A stretch of 64,000 nt of DNA from an uncultured Acidobacteriota bacterium (lineage in GTDB: Bacteria > Acidobacteriota > UBA6911 > RPQK01 > JAJDTT01): the NCBI GenBank assembly GCA_951812665.1, contig CATOST010000018.1, forward strand, positions 124,001-188,000. Direction: 5' to 3'. Under the pieces are notes generated by a model. It was not told the origin of the DNA. It saw only the letters and a list, made by a program, of their open reading frames with translations, and did not search any database. A program made the translations under genes and the position numbers. Positions 36,743 to 44,737 of this stretch are shown one piece after another (position 1 is the stretch's first letter; each line of letters opens with the position of its first letter).

Positions 36743-37544
36743 GCGCCTTTTCGAAGCCGAGGAATTCACTCCGCAGGATCGGGTCACCCTGGACGCCTTC
36801 CTGGACGACCTGGATTCGGGACGAGTCCGGGCGGCCGAGAAGGTGGACGGGGAATGGAGAGTCAACGGCTGGGTCAAGAAGGGCATTCTCGCCGGTTTTC
36901 GGATGGGGGTTCTCAGCGACGTCTCCATCAACGACGGGTTCCGATACTTCGACAAGGACACGTTTCCCCTGAAGCGGTTCTCGCTCTCCTCAGGTGTGCG
37001 CATCGTGCCGGGGGGCTCGTCGATCCGCCGCGGTTGCCATGTGGCCGCGGGCGTGACCTGCATGCCTCCCATGTACATCAACGCCGGCGCCTATGTGGAC
37101 GAGGGGACCATGGTCGATTCCCATGCCCTGGTCGGATCGTGCGCCCAGATCGGGAAGCGGGTGCACCTCAGCGCCGGATGCCAGATCGGCGGCGTCCTGG
37201 AGCCGGTGGGGGCCCTCCCGGTGATCGTGGAGGACGACGCCCTGGTAGGCGGCAACACCGGCGTCTACGAGGGCACCATCGTCGGCCGGGAGGCGGTCTT
37301 GGCCGCAGGTGTCATTTTGACGGGCTCGACTCCGGTTTACGATCTGGTCCATGAGACCGTCTACCGGTCCGCGCCCGGATCTCCTTTGAAGATTCCTCCC
37401 GGCGCCGTCGTGGTGCCCGGATCCCGGCCCGTTCAGGAGGGCTTCGGGAAACAACACGGCCTGTCCCTTTATGCTCCGGTGATCGTCAAATACCGGGATC
37501 CGAAAACCGAGGGGTCGGTCCAACTCGAAGACCTGCTCCGATAG
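36726..37544 (+). CDS. dapD: 2,3,4,5-tetrahydropyridine-2,6-dicarboxylate N-succinyltransferase
   Basis: ATG 36726 gives [14 protein letters not shown] and a 272-residue protein, the normal DapD length. The left-handed beta-helix of hexapeptide repeats is clear from about residue 100 ([55 protein letters not shown]). [15 protein letters not shown] and [13 protein letters not shown] are DapD signatures. Together with the downstream aminotransferase this indicates the succinylase branch of diaminopimelate synthesis. It overlaps dapA by 17 bases. Confidence 0.95.
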   Translation: MSQAIERLFEAEEFTPQDRVTLDAFLDDLDSGRVRAAEKVDGEWRVNGWVKKGILAGFRMGVLSDVSINDGFRYFDKDTFPLKRFSLSSGVRIVPGGSSIRRGCHVAAGVTCMPPMYINAGAYVDEGTMVDSHALVGSCAQIGKRVHLSAGCQIGGVLEPVGALPVIVEDDALVGGNTGVYEGTIVGREAVLAAGVILTGSTPVYDLVHETVYRSAPGSPLKIPPGAVVVPGSRPVQEGFGKQHGLSLYAPVIVKYRDPKTEGSVQLEDLLR

Positions 37545-37600
37545 CCCGTGGCGACAGTCGGCGAGGTTCGCCTGATTCGCCCCTTTCCCGCCGGTTCCTC

Positions 37601-38749
37601 ATGAGTCCCAGATTCGCCCGACGCCTGGACGGAATTGAGATCTCGATGATCCGCCAGATCATGTCCCGGGCCGCCGGCTGCGTGAACCTGGGACTGGGCG
37701 AGCCGGAGTTCGCGGATCCTCCGCGGGTCCGGGAACAGGCGCGCCGCGTGTTGGCGGGTGGGCGGATCGGCTACTCTCCCAACGCCGGGGTCCCCGAGCT
37801 TTGCCGCCGGATCCACGAGTACCACGGCGGCCGCGACGGTCATTCGGTCTGCGTGACCAACGGGAGCCAGGAGGCTCTGTTTGACGTGGTGTTCGCCCTG
37901 GCGGGGCCGGGAGACGAGGTGCTGGTTCCCAATCCGGGATACGTCACCTACCCGACGGCGGTCCGTTTGGCCGGGGCCACGCCGGTCCTTTACCCCTTGC
38001 GGGCCGGCGAAGGATTCCGTTTGGATCTGGAAGAGCTTGAAGCCCTGGTCTCACCTCGAACCCGGGCATTGATTCTCAACACGCCTTCCAATCCGACGGG
38101 ACGGAGCCTCACACAGGAGCAACTCCAGGGTGCGGCGCGTCTGGCCGAAGAGAAGGACCTGGTGCTCGTCAGCGACGAGATCTACCGGGAGATCTACTAT
38201 GGGTCGCCGCCTGCGTCGGCACTGGACGCGACGGACGCCGCCGTCGTCATCTGCGGGTTCTCCAAGGCAGCCGCCATGACCGGATGGCGCCTGGGCTGGG
38301 CCTGCGGACCCCAGGCCATCATCGACAAGGTGACGGTGCTCCACCAGAACACCTCCATCTGTGCGTCCACGTTGACCCAGAGGGCGGCTCTGGCGTTGTT
38401 CACGCCGGAGGGCAGGGACGAAATCGAGCGTATGCGGCAGCGTATGGCGCGGAATTGCCGATTCACCTGCCGGTGGCTCGGCCGGCGGATGGGACAGGCG
38501 TTCATTCCGCCCGACGGGGCCTTCTACGTCATGGTCTCGGTTGAGGAAACGGGTCTCGACAGCCTCTCGGCGAGTCTGGAACTGCTCCAGGACAAGGTGG
38601 CCACCATTCCCGGCGCCGCCTTCGGGTCCGAGGGAGAAGGCTACCTGAGGCTTTCGTTTGCCTGCCTGCCTGAATCGCTCAAGAAAGGGCTCCGGCGGTT
38701 CGAGACGGGCATCAAGCGGCTCGCGCGGAACCGGAAACAGCGCAGGTGA
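37601..38749 (+). CDS. Class I/II PLP aminotransferase (possible succinyl-DAP aminotransferase)
   Basis: The 382-residue fold-type I aminotransferase shows LGLGEPEFADPP, TPSNPTG (162-168), VSDEIYREIYY, the PLP Lys222 in GFSKAAAMTGWRLGW, and RLSFACLPE with the substrate-carboxylate Arg. It is in the aspartate-aminotransferase Ia group. Its place after dapD suggests N-succinyl-L,L-diaminopimelate aminotransferase, but general aspartate or aromatic transamination is also possible. It lies 56 bases after dapD. Confidence 0.85.
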   Translation: MSPRFARRLDGIEISMIRQIMSRAAGCVNLGLGEPEFADPPRVREQARRVLAGGRIGYSPNAGVPELCRRIHEYHGGRDGHSVCVTNGSQEALFDVVFALAGPGDEVLVPNPGYVTYPTAVRLAGATPVLYPLRAGEGFRLDLEELEALVSPRTRALILNTPSNPTGRSLTQEQLQGAARLAEEKDLVLVSDEIYREIYYGSPPASALDATDAAVVICGFSKAAAMTGWRLGWACGPQAIIDKVTVLHQNTSICASTLTQRAALALFTPEGRDEIERMRQRMARNCRFTCRWLGRRMGQAFIPPDGAFYVMVSVEETGLDSLSASLELLQDKVATIPGAAFGSEGEGYLRLSFACLPESLKKGLRRFETGIKRLARNRKQRR

Positions 38750-38753
38750 TCTC

Positions 38754-39557
38754 ATGGCCTCCCCACCCATCATCACCTTCAGCACCGATTTCGGGAGCAG
38801 CGGTCCGTACGTCGGCGCGGTCAAGGGAGCCATCCTGCAGATCTGTCCGCAGGCCCGGATCGTAGACATCAGCCACGAGATCGCCTCTCACAACATTCTC
38901 GAGGGCGCGTTCAATTTGGCTTGCAGCTATTCCTATTTCCCGGCCGGGACCATTCACCTGGCGGTGGTGGACCCGGGGGTGGGGTCCGAGCGGCGAGGCA
39001 TCGTCGTCTCCACGGACCGGTATCGCTTCGTGGGCCCGGACAACGGCCTGTTCACGCTGATCTACCGCCGGGAGAAGGTGAAACAGGTCATCTCCATCGA
39101 GTCGGCGAGGCATTGCCGAGAGACGGTGTCGGCCACCTTTCACGGCCGGGACGTCTTCGGCCCCGCCGCGGCCTGGCTGGCCTGCGGAACCTCGCTGGAG
39201 CAACTGGGACCGGAGGTTACCGATTGGCACAGCCTTCCTCTGACCCTCCTGCGACGGGAGGCTCCGGGCCGAGTTGGCGGAGTGGTCCTGCAGGTCGACC
39301 GCTTCGGCAACGTCATCACCAGTGTCCACGACCGGGAGCTTCGGGATCTCCTGGGTCGTCGACCGGAGTTGGTGGAGTTTCAAGCCGGCGGCCGCAGAAT
39401 CGCCCGGCGCTGTCGCACCTACGCCGAGGCCCCTCGGGGAGAGCTCGTCTACCTGAAGGGGAGCAGCGGGTACTACGAGATCGCGGTCGCGGAAAGGTCG
39501 GCGGGCCAAATCCTGGGCTTGGCGGTAGGAGACCCGGTCCAGGTCAAGGTTCGTTAG
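38754..39557 (+). CDS. SAM hydroxide adenosyltransferase (DUF62) family protein
   Basis: ATG 38754, four bases after the aminotransferase stop, gives ITFSTDFGSSGPYVG, the family start. The 267-residue protein continues with VVDPGVGSERRGI, VGPDNGLF, TFHGRDVFGPAAAWLA and VDRFGNVITS. It belongs to the DUF62/SAM hydrolase superfamily related to fluorinase and chlorinase. Such housekeeping members hydrolyse S-adenosylmethionine to adenosine and methionine. It may link to methionine/SAM balance in the aspartate pathway operon. Its 3' end overlaps the convergent iscU-like gene by 14 bases. Confidence 0.9.
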   Translation: MASPPIITFSTDFGSSGPYVGAVKGAILQICPQARIVDISHEIASHNILEGAFNLACSYSYFPAGTIHLAVVDPGVGSERRGIVVSTDRYRFVGPDNGLFTLIYRREKVKQVISIESARHCRETVSATFHGRDVFGPAAAWLACGTSLEQLGPEVTDWHSLPLTLLRREAPGRVGGVVLQVDRFGNVITSVHDRELRDLLGRRPELVEFQAGGRRIARRCRTYAEAPRGELVYLKGSSGYYEIAVAERSAGQILGLAVGDPVQVKVR

Positions 39558-39903
39558 ACCGCAGAGCTTTTCGAAGGACGTCCACGGCCAGATCCGCAGC
39601 ATGCAGCTTGTGGGAAGGCAGTCCTCCCAGGAAGTCCAGGATCGATTCGGCCGTGATTTCCCGGCACTCCCAGATCCGGCGATTCCGGCACATTTGGGTG
39701 ACGGCGGCAGAGGCGGCGATGGCGGCCGGGCAGCCATAGGTTTCAAAACGGCTGTCCACCACGGTGTCCTGCTGCAGTTTCAGATAGAGATGGGTGATGT
39801 CGCCGCAGATCGGGTTCTCGGCTCGGGCCGTATGGGTCGCGCCGGCGAGGCTTCCCCGGTTGGGAAGCTCACGAATGAGCTCTCTGGCCTTCTCGCTGTA
39901 CAC
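39544..39903 (-). CDS. IscU/NifU N-terminal-type iron-sulfur scaffold lacking the third Cys
   Basis: A GTG start gives 119 residues. Two scaffold cysteines and their surroundings are present: NPICGD (Cys33, Asp35) and TYGCPAAIAAS (Cys58). The third, expected in the LPSxKxHC helix, is replaced: the sequence reads LPSHKLHAADLA, with Ala102 after His101. IscU normally uses all three Cys to hold the nascent cluster delivered by IscS. The gene overlaps the 3' end of iscS by 35 bases, so it is clearly the partner scaffold. A transfer role or a different ligand set is possible. Confidence 0.85.
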   Translation of the reverse strand: MYSEKARELIRELPNRGSLAGATHTARAENPICGDITHLYLKLQQDTVVDSRFETYGCPAAIAASAAVTQMCRNRRIWECREITAESILDFLGGLPSHKLHAADLAVDVLRKALRSNEP

Positions 39904-41071
39904 GGTTTCGACTTTCCCGATAGAGAGGGGAGAGCTCCCGCATCCTCCGGATGGTTCGCGGGAGCACGTCCAGAGCTGTCGTGATCTCTTCCTCGGTGGT
40001 CATCCGGCTGAGACTGAGCCGAAGCGCACTCTCGACCCGGCGGTTCTCGAACCCCATGGCCTTCAAGACGTGGGAGGGCTCCAACGATCCCGAAGAGCAA
40101 GCCGCGCCGGTAGAGACGGCGATCCCCTGAAGGTCCAGTGAAATGAGGAGGGCTTCTCCCTCGACGCCTCGAAAACTCAGGTTCGTGGTGTGAGGCATCC
40201 TTCGGTGCGTCGATCCATTGATCCTGGCCTGGGGTATCCGCTCCAGGAGTCCGGTCTCGAGCCGATCCCGAAGAGATCGCACGCGCAGTTCGAAATCCGC
40301 CAGACCTTGCCTCGCCAGGGCGGCCGCCTTGCCCAGGCCGACGATTCCCGGCACGTTCTCGGTGCCTCCCCGCCGTCCTCGTTCGTGAGAGCCGCCCAGG
40401 AGCAGTGATTTCATCTCCACCCCATGGCGAATGTAGAGGGCGCCGACCCCCTTGGGCCCGTGGATCTTGTGGGCCGACAGCGATAGCAGGTCCACCCCCA
40501 GGTCGTTCACGTCCAGGGGGATTTTCCCGGCCGACTGGACCGCGTCGGTGTGGAAGAGGATTCCCTGTTCCCGGGCAAAACCTCCCACCGCGCGCAGATC
40601 CTGAATCGTGCCGGTCTCATTGTTGGCGTGCATGATGGAGATGAGAATCGTGTCGTCGCGAACCGCCGCGTGCAGGTCGTCAAGCCGGATGAACCCCTTA
40701 CGGTCCACCGGCAGGCAGGTCACCTGGAATCCTTCCTCCTCCAACTGCTCCATGGTCCGCAGGACCGCGGGATGCTCGATGGTGGTGGTGATGAGGTGGC
40801 GCCCTTCTGCGGAATGGCTGGCGGCGATTCCCCGGATCGCGGTGTTGTCCGACTCGGTCCCCCCGCTGGTGAAGACAATCTCCTTGGCCAGACTGCCGAT
40901 GAGGTCGGAGACCGCCTGCCGGGCGGTCTCCACCGCCTCGCGGGCCTGCTGTCCGAATTCGTGAATCGACGAGGCGTTGCCGAAGTCCTGCAGAAAGTGC
41001 GGCGACATTGCCTCCAGCACCCGTGGGTCCACTCGTGTCGTGGCGTTGTTGTCCAGGTAGACTCGCCTCAC
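39869..41071 (-). CDS. iscS: Cysteine desulfurase (IscS/NifS)
   Basis: The 400-residue class-V PLP enzyme starts RRVYLDNNATTRVDP. It has FTSGGTESDN, the PLP Lys in SLSAHKIHGPKGVG, and the catalytic Cys in STGAACSSGS near residue 330. It takes sulfur from cysteine as a protein persulfide for Fe-S clusters and thiolated cofactors. It is followed directly by the iscU-like gene with a 35-base overlap. No IscR-type regulator precedes it here. Confidence 0.94.
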   Translation of the reverse strand: MRRVYLDNNATTRVDPRVLEAMSPHFLQDFGNASSIHEFGQQAREAVETARQAVSDLIGSLAKEIVFTSGGTESDNTAIRGIAASHSAEGRHLITTTIEHPAVLRTMEQLEEEGFQVTCLPVDRKGFIRLDDLHAAVRDDTILISIMHANNETGTIQDLRAVGGFAREQGILFHTDAVQSAGKIPLDVNDLGVDLLSLSAHKIHGPKGVGALYIRHGVEMKSLLLGGSHERGRRGGTENVPGIVGLGKAAALARQGLADFELRVRSLRDRLETGLLERIPQARINGSTHRRMPHTTNLSFRGVEGEALLISLDLQGIAVSTGAACSSGSLEPSHVLKAMGFENRRVESALRLSLSRMTTEEEITTALDVLPRTIRRMRELSPLYRESRNRVQREGQRAHS

Positions 41072-41147
41072 TGTCGCCTCTTCTCCCCGTCCGCTCTACT
41101 CAATTCCCAAGATTCGCAGGTGTTCACGCCGCTCCCGGACATCGACC

Positions 41148-41176
41148 TTGACAGCCTCTGGAGCCGATCTTACTAG
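41148..41176 (+). promoter_or_regulatory. Possible sigma70-type promoter of the hsp20 gene
   Basis: A perfect -35 TTGACA (41148-41153) is followed after 17 bases by TACTAG (41171-41176), a weak -10. The predicted start would give a leader of about 50 bases ending in a strong GAGGAGGT ribosome site. No CIRCE or heat-shock-sigma element was recognised. Confidence 0.4.
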
Positions 41177-41235
41177 AACAGTGGCGCGCCAAGAAGGAAC
41201 AAACGACAACGAACGATATGATGAGGAGGTCAACA

Positions 41236-41679
41236 ATGAGTCTCATCAGAGTAACGCCATTCGCAGGCATCAACGGATTGCACCGATTGATGGATCATTT
41301 CTGGCGGGACAGCCGTTTCCTGGCTCCCACCGACAGTGAGGAGATCCAGCCGGTGCGCCGGCCCATCTCGGACGTGTACGAGACCGGAGACAGCCTGGTT
41401 TTCACCATGGAGCTGCCCGGATTCGACAAGAGCGAGATCGAGGTCACCGTCAACAACGGCTGTCTGGAAGTCAAGGGCGAGCGCAAGGCCCAGGAGAAGG
41501 AGGATCGGAGCTACCGCCAAGTCCAGAGATGGCACGGGCGTTTCCAACGGTCCTTCCGGCTTCCCCGCAGTCTGGATCGGGAGAAGGTCTCGGCCGAACT
41601 GAGGAACGGAGTCCTCAGCATCTCGATCCCCAAGCTGGAAGCGGCGAAACCCAAGCAGATCGCCGTCCGAGTCAACTGA
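41236..41679 (+). CDS. Small heat-shock protein (Hsp20/alpha-crystallin)
   Basis: ATG 41236 sits 6 bases after GAGGAGGT. The 147-residue protein has a short N-terminal arm (HRLMDHFWRDS). The alpha-crystallin domain is at about 45-140: PISDVYETGDSLVFTMELPG, KSEIEVTVNNGCLEVKGER, and the closing GVLSISIPKLE. It is an ATP-independent holdase that keeps unfolded proteins soluble. It is monocistronic, with its own promoter candidate and a strong terminator. Confidence 0.93.
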   Translation: MSLIRVTPFAGINGLHRLMDHFWRDSRFLAPTDSEEIQPVRRPISDVYETGDSLVFTMELPGFDKSEIEVTVNNGCLEVKGERKAQEKEDRSYRQVQRWHGRFQRSFRLPRSLDREKVSAELRNGVLSISIPKLEAAKPKQIAVRVN

Positions 41680-41692
41680 AGTCCCAGCTCGA

Positions 41693-41727
41693 GGGCCCCG
41701 GAACCTCCCCCTCCGGGGCCCTTTCCA
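41693..41727 (+). terminator. Rho-independent terminator after hsp20
   Basis: GGGCCCCGG (41693-41701) pairs perfectly with CCGGGGCCC (41713-41721), followed by TTTCC. It starts 14 bases after the hsp20 stop. The stem is very stable and the T-tract short. Confidence 0.7.
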
Positions 41728-41756
41728 CTTCGTCGAAAAACCTAAGGAGCAACCTG

Positions 41757-41780
41757 GGAGGGGCGACTTTCTTGTCGCCC
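41757..41780. repeat. Half copy of the two-hairpin repeat
   Basis: GGGAGGGGCGACTTTCTTG continuing to TCGCCC is the same left hairpin as copies at 19236 and 27078. The right half is missing or degenerate (41788-41821 holds CCGCC and GGCTGCAAAGCC fragments). It lies between hsp20 and tRNA-Phe. Confidence 0.6.
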
Positions 41781-41923
41781 TCTTAATCGCCGACTCGAAA
41801 CCGCCGGCTGCAAAGCCTGCGTTCCTACGCCCCTTTTTTCTGCGCGGATTGCGTGGCTCCACAGTTGGCCGGGCCTATCTTGCAGGGGGCCCGGGTTCTG
41901 GTAGAATACAACCCTTTTCGAGA

Positions 41924-41996
41924 GCCGGGGTAGCTCAGTCGGTAGAGCAGGGGACTGAAAATCCCCGTGTCGGCGGTTCGATTCCGTCCCCCGGCA
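41924..41996 (+). tRNA. tRNA-Phe (anticodon GAA)
   Basis: A 73-base cloverleaf. The acceptor GCCGGGG pairs with CCCCGGC and the discriminator is A. The D-arm has AGCTCAGTCGGTAGAGC, and the anticodon stem GGGGA/TCCCC has loop CTGAAAA with GAA at 41957-41959. The T-arm GGCGG-TTCGATT-CCGTC follows. CCA is not encoded. It marks the left edge of the toxin-antitoxin island. I did not find a second copy of its 3' end downstream, so integration at this tRNA is not shown. Confidence 0.95.
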
Positions 41997-42245
41997 CCCC
42001 TCTACGGAATCGCCTTCTCCCACTTCCTTCTACCGTCCGCAGACGGAGCATTCGGCCCCCTGCGCCCCCGTCAACCCGTAAAATTGCGAAGCGCATCTCG
42101 ATGTGAAGGCGGCGCGCGCGCCTGCTGCTCGCGGAAGAGGCATCGAGCCGGCTCAGCAGAAAATAATCTCCATCCCGTCCAGTCGCCCCTTGCAGCATGA
42201 TCTCGAAAAAACCAAGTTTATTGGACTAAGTGTCAGGAGGATTGC

Positions 42246-42491
42246 ATGCGGACCGTCAGTATGGACGAAGCCAAGACGCACCTTTCGCGTCTCGTACAGG
42301 CCGCCGCCAATGGCGAGCCGTTCATCATCGCCCGTGCCGGCAGGCCGATGGTCAAAGTCGTCGCGGTAGAGGCGCCGGATCCCGGAACAGTGTGCCGAAT
42401 CGGGTTTCTGGCCGGCAGAATCTCGGTGCCGCCCGACTTCGACCGCATGGGCGCTGACGAGATCGAGACATTGTTCGAAGGTGGAGCGTGA
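42246..42491 (+). CDS. Phd/YefM-type antitoxin of a VapBC-like pair
   Basis: ATG 42246 follows AGGAGG by 6 bases. The 81-residue product begins MRTVSMDEAKTHLSRLV and continues ANGEPFIIARAGRPMVKVV, the Phd/YefM DNA-binding fold. Its C-terminal tail (FDRMGADEIETLFEGG) would wrap the toxin. It overlaps the PIN-domain gene by 4 bases. It should repress its own promoter, though no obvious palindrome was seen immediately upstream. Confidence 0.9.
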   Translation: MRTVSMDEAKTHLSRLVQAAANGEPFIIARAGRPMVKVVAVEAPDPGTVCRIGFLAGRISVPPDFDRMGADEIETLFEGGA

Positions 42492-42874
42492 GTTTCCTCC
42501 TTGGCACTCATGTCCTGCTCTGGGCCGCGGGCGTGCCGGATCGGTTGCCGGCCGATGCGCGCACGCTGATCGAAAACCCTGCGACGGAATTGATCTATAG
42601 TGTGGCATCGCTCTGGGAGGTGGCCCTCAAGAACGGGTTGGAGCGCACGGATTTCAGCGTCGATCCAAGCCTGCTGCGCCGGGGGTTACTGGAGAATGGT
42701 TACACGGAATTGACCGTGACCGGCGCCCATGCAGTGGTTGTGCATGGGCTGCCGCCGATCCACAAGGATCCATTCGACCGCCTCCTGGTCGCACAGGCTC
42801 TGATTGAAGGGGTGACGCTGGTGACGGTGGATGAAGTCGTTGGGCGCTACCCGGGACCGATCCGGGTACTTTGA
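42488..42874 (+). CDS. PIN-domain (VapC-type) toxin with mutated first catalytic residue
   Basis: The 128-residue PIN protein matches VapC partners of Phd-type antitoxins: LLGTHVLLWA, VASLWEVALK with Glu44, DPFDRLLVAQA with Asp94/Asp97, and VTVDEVVGRYPG with Asp115. In active relatives the opening reads LLDTHVLLW. Here residue 6 is Gly (codon GGC at 42503-42505), one transition away from GAC. PIN nucleases need this Asp to bind metal, so this copy is probably inactive as a ribonuclease although the frame is intact. The GTG start overlaps the antitoxin stop. Confidence 0.88.
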   Translation: MSFLLGTHVLLWAAGVPDRLPADARTLIENPATELIYSVASLWEVALKNGLERTDFSVDPSLLRRGLLENGYTELTVTGAHAVVVHGLPPIHKDPFDRLLVAQALIEGVTLVTVDEVVGRYPGPIRVL

Positions 42875-42890
42875 CGCCCATCGTGAAATT

Positions 42891-42917
42891 AAGTGACTGT
42901 CCCCTTATCGCGGGGCG
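42891..42917. repeat. 27-bp repeat, copy A
   Basis: AAGTGACTGTCCCCTTATCG followed by CGGGGCG. The same 27 bases, with one difference, occur at 44738-44764. It includes CCCC/GGGG arms (CCCCTTATCGCGGGG). Copy A directly follows the PIN-toxin gene; copy B sits at a junction of gene fragments. Confidence 0.7.
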
Positions 42918-42994
42918 AAGCGCGCACGGGTCGCGGTTGACGGCGAGTAAAACGAGAGGGGAACATGAACCCGTGTCGCGGAGATGAATTGACT

Positions 42995-43222
42995 ATGGAC
43001 TGGCATGAGTACATATCCGTCGATCCGAATGTCTGTCACGGTCAAGCCTGCATTGCTGGCACTCGGGTGATGGTAACGGTCATCCTGGACAATTTCGCGG
43101 CGGGATTGACCGTCGAGGAGATTGCCGAGAGCTATCCTTCCGTTTCCACCGATGCGGTCAGGGCTACTCTGCACTACGCTGCCGAATTGGCCAAGGAGCG
43201 AGTAATGCCCCTGGGTGCATAG
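42995..43222 (+). CDS. DUF433 antitoxin-like protein
   Basis: The 75-residue product from ATG 42995 reads MDWHEYISVDPNVCHGQACI, then GTRVMVTVILDNFAAGLTVEEI. This is the DUF433 winged-helix family that pairs with DUF5615 toxins. An ATG at 42965 with a stronger ribosome site (GAGGGGAAC) would add 10 residues. The DUF5615 gene follows 9 bases downstream. The family is thought to act as antitoxin and operon repressor. Confidence 0.88.
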   Translation: MDWHEYISVDPNVCHGQACIAGTRVMVTVILDNFAAGLTVEEIAESYPSVSTDAVRATLHYAAELAKERVMPLGA

Positions 43223-43231
43223 AGAATCCCC

Positions 43232-43585
43232 ATGCGACTAAAACTCGATGAGAACCTGCCCAGCGAGTTGGCGAGGCTTTTCATCGCGGCGGGGCATGAT
43301 GCAGTGACGATCCTCGACCAGGAAATCGGCGGTGCGACGGATGCAATCGTCGCATCCGTTTGTCTTAGTGAGGGTCGGGCCATTGTGACGATGGATACGC
43401 ATTTTGCTGATATCAGAGGGTATCCGCCACATCTCTACCCCGGAATAGTGGTGTTTCGACTGGACAGCCAGAGCCGCGACCATGTGCTGGCGGTTGGCGC
43501 CAGACTCCTCCCAACATTGTCGAAGGAAGTGCTTCAAGGTCGGCTATGGATCGTGGAAGACTCCAGGGTCCGCGTAAGACGTTAA
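43232..43585 (+). CDS. DUF5615 PIN-like toxin
   Basis: The 117-residue protein begins MRLKLDENLPSELARLFIAAGHDA, of which LDENLP with Asp6 is the family signature (the rest is cited as the region). IVTMDTHFADI and PGIVVFRL follow. DUF5615/Mut7-C-like proteins share the PIN nuclease core, and the acidic residues expected (D6, E7, D-x-x-F region) are present. With the DUF433 protein it forms an intact toxin-antitoxin pair by context. Toxicity of this family is less well tested than that of VapC. Confidence 0.88.
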   Translation: MRLKLDENLPSELARLFIAAGHDAVTILDQEIGGATDAIVASVCLSEGRAIVTMDTHFADIRGYPPHLYPGIVVFRLDSQSRDHVLAVGARLLPTLSKEVLQGRLWIVEDSRVRVRR

Positions 43586-43623
43586 CGCAGTGACCACCAT
43601 CACCTTCCGTTGTACGGCGCGGC

Positions 43624-43977
43624 TCAGGATTCGTTTTGATCCAAGAGAACAGCCAGCTTCGCAAAAACTTCGCTCACCACCCGGGGCGGCGCCTTCGATT
43701 CGAAACGGACCCGTCTGGCCCGCCAATCCAGGCTCTTGATCTGGTCGGCCAGAACGACGCCGGTGACGGTGCCGGCGGCAGGAAAGGCGACCTCGAAGGG
43801 ATAGCCCTTGGCTCGGGAGGTGATGGGGCAGAACAGGGCGAGGCCGGTTTTCCGATTGTAGCTTCTCGGGCTCAGCGTTAGAGCCGGGCGATGTCCGGCT
43901 TGTTCATGGTCGGCTTGAGGATTGAAGGTCAGCCACACGATTTCCCCGTTTCCGGGGACGTAGGACCTCTTTACCAT
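43624..43977 (-). CDS. mazF: MazF-type mRNA interferase toxin
   Basis: The 117-residue protein has YVPGNGEIVWLTFNPQ, AGHRPALTLSP, FCPITSRAKGYPFEV and VVLADQIKSLDW, the beta-barrel motifs of MazF/ChpB. The Arg of GHRPA and Thr/Ser of ITS correspond to the active-site area, so it looks intact. It would cleave single-stranded mRNA at a short sequence. The start overlaps the mazE stop by 7 bases. Confidence 0.92.
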   Translation of the reverse strand: MVKRSYVPGNGEIVWLTFNPQADHEQAGHRPALTLSPRSYNRKTGLALFCPITSRAKGYPFEVAFPAAGTVTGVVLADQIKSLDWRARRVRFESKAPPRVVSEVFAKLAVLLDQNES

Positions 43978-44210
43978 GCCTCCTTGCCTTGGGCGGGCCC
44001 GGCGTCCACTTCGGGATGCAGATTCTCGTCCGTCACAGTCGCCAGCATTTCGGCCAAGCTGTAAGTTTTCTTGCGCAGTATGACTTGATTTCCGCGCGAG
44101 ACCATCTCGACGGCGGAGCCCTCATGCACCCCCCACTGCTCGGCGATGGGCTTGGGGATGCGGACGGCCAAGCTGGACCCCCATTTGCAGATCTGTGATT
44201 GTGCACCCAT
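43971..44210 (-). CDS. mazE: MazE-type (AbrB-fold) antitoxin
   Basis: ATG 44210 has GGAGA seven bases upstream. A longer frame from 44270 would include the promoter. The 79-residue product reads SQICKWGSSLAVRIPKPIAEQ, then GVHEGSAVEMV, the swapped-hairpin DNA-binding domain of MazE, followed by an acidic C-terminal tail that binds MazF. It overlaps mazF by 7 bases. An AT-rich promoter with inverted repeats lies just upstream. Confidence 0.9.
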   Translation of the reverse strand: MGAQSQICKWGSSLAVRIPKPIAEQWGVHEGSAVEMVSRGNQVILRKKTYSLAEMLATVTDENLHPEVDAGPAQGKEAW

Positions 44211-44233
44211 GGACAGTCTCCTTTTATATCTAC

Positions 44234-44263
44234 AATATATATCTTTTTCTGTGGTATGATCAA
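44234..44263 (-). promoter_or_regulatory. Promoter of mazEF
   Basis: On the minus strand TTGATC (44258-44263) and TATATT (44234-44239) are spaced by 18 bases, in an AT-rich patch unlike the surrounding GC-rich DNA. The TATAT...ATATA symmetry around the -10 could be the MazE operator. It is 24 bases from the mazE start. Confidence 0.5.
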
Positions 44264-44301
44264 GGCTCATCCGGGGAACGTAGAAAGGCCGGATTGCCCC
44301 C

Positions 44302-44706
44302 TCACTTAAATCGAAACGAATAGATCTCCGCGTCCTTAATGACGAAGCGGAGCCGGATCGGTCTTTCCGCCAGCCGGTCGAATCTCATGGGGTCGGTGGG
44401 GAGGACACCGGGGCGGCTCCACCGGATATTTCTCTGAATGTGATCTCCGAAGATGACCGGCGATTCCTCCAGCGTGAAACCCGGAATAGGTTGGCCGTCC
44501 TGGTCCTGGACCTCGATTCGGATGCTGCCCACGGCCGAAGTCGAGAAGTTGAGGACCAGATCCCGGCCCTCGAACCGGAACGGCTTGGTGACGAATTCAC
44601 CGCCGGAGTAGGGCGGGGCACGTTGATGGAAGTGAACCCGTCGGTTCGCAGGACGAACCGCTCCAGGTAGGTGGACGGGTAAGTGCAGTTCCGGGAGGTG
44701 TAGATC
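44302..44706 (-). pseudogene. Duplicated 3' end of the secreted glycosidase-like gene, frameshifted
   Basis: This stretch repeats the last 399 bases of the gene at 46452-47966 (46452-46850), in the same direction, to the shared YSFRF end and stop codon. The copy is 404 bases. A 5-base net insertion near 44617-44624 shifts the frame, so LERFVLRTDGFTSI and YSGGEFVTKPFRFEG fall in different frames. Similarity is roughly nine bases in ten by eye. Sequence on both sides diverges abruptly at the ends. There is no start codon in context, so it is a non-functional fragment. Confidence 0.85.
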
Positions 44707-44737
44707 GGACAAGGCGTCAGGCGTCGGACGGGAAAGC

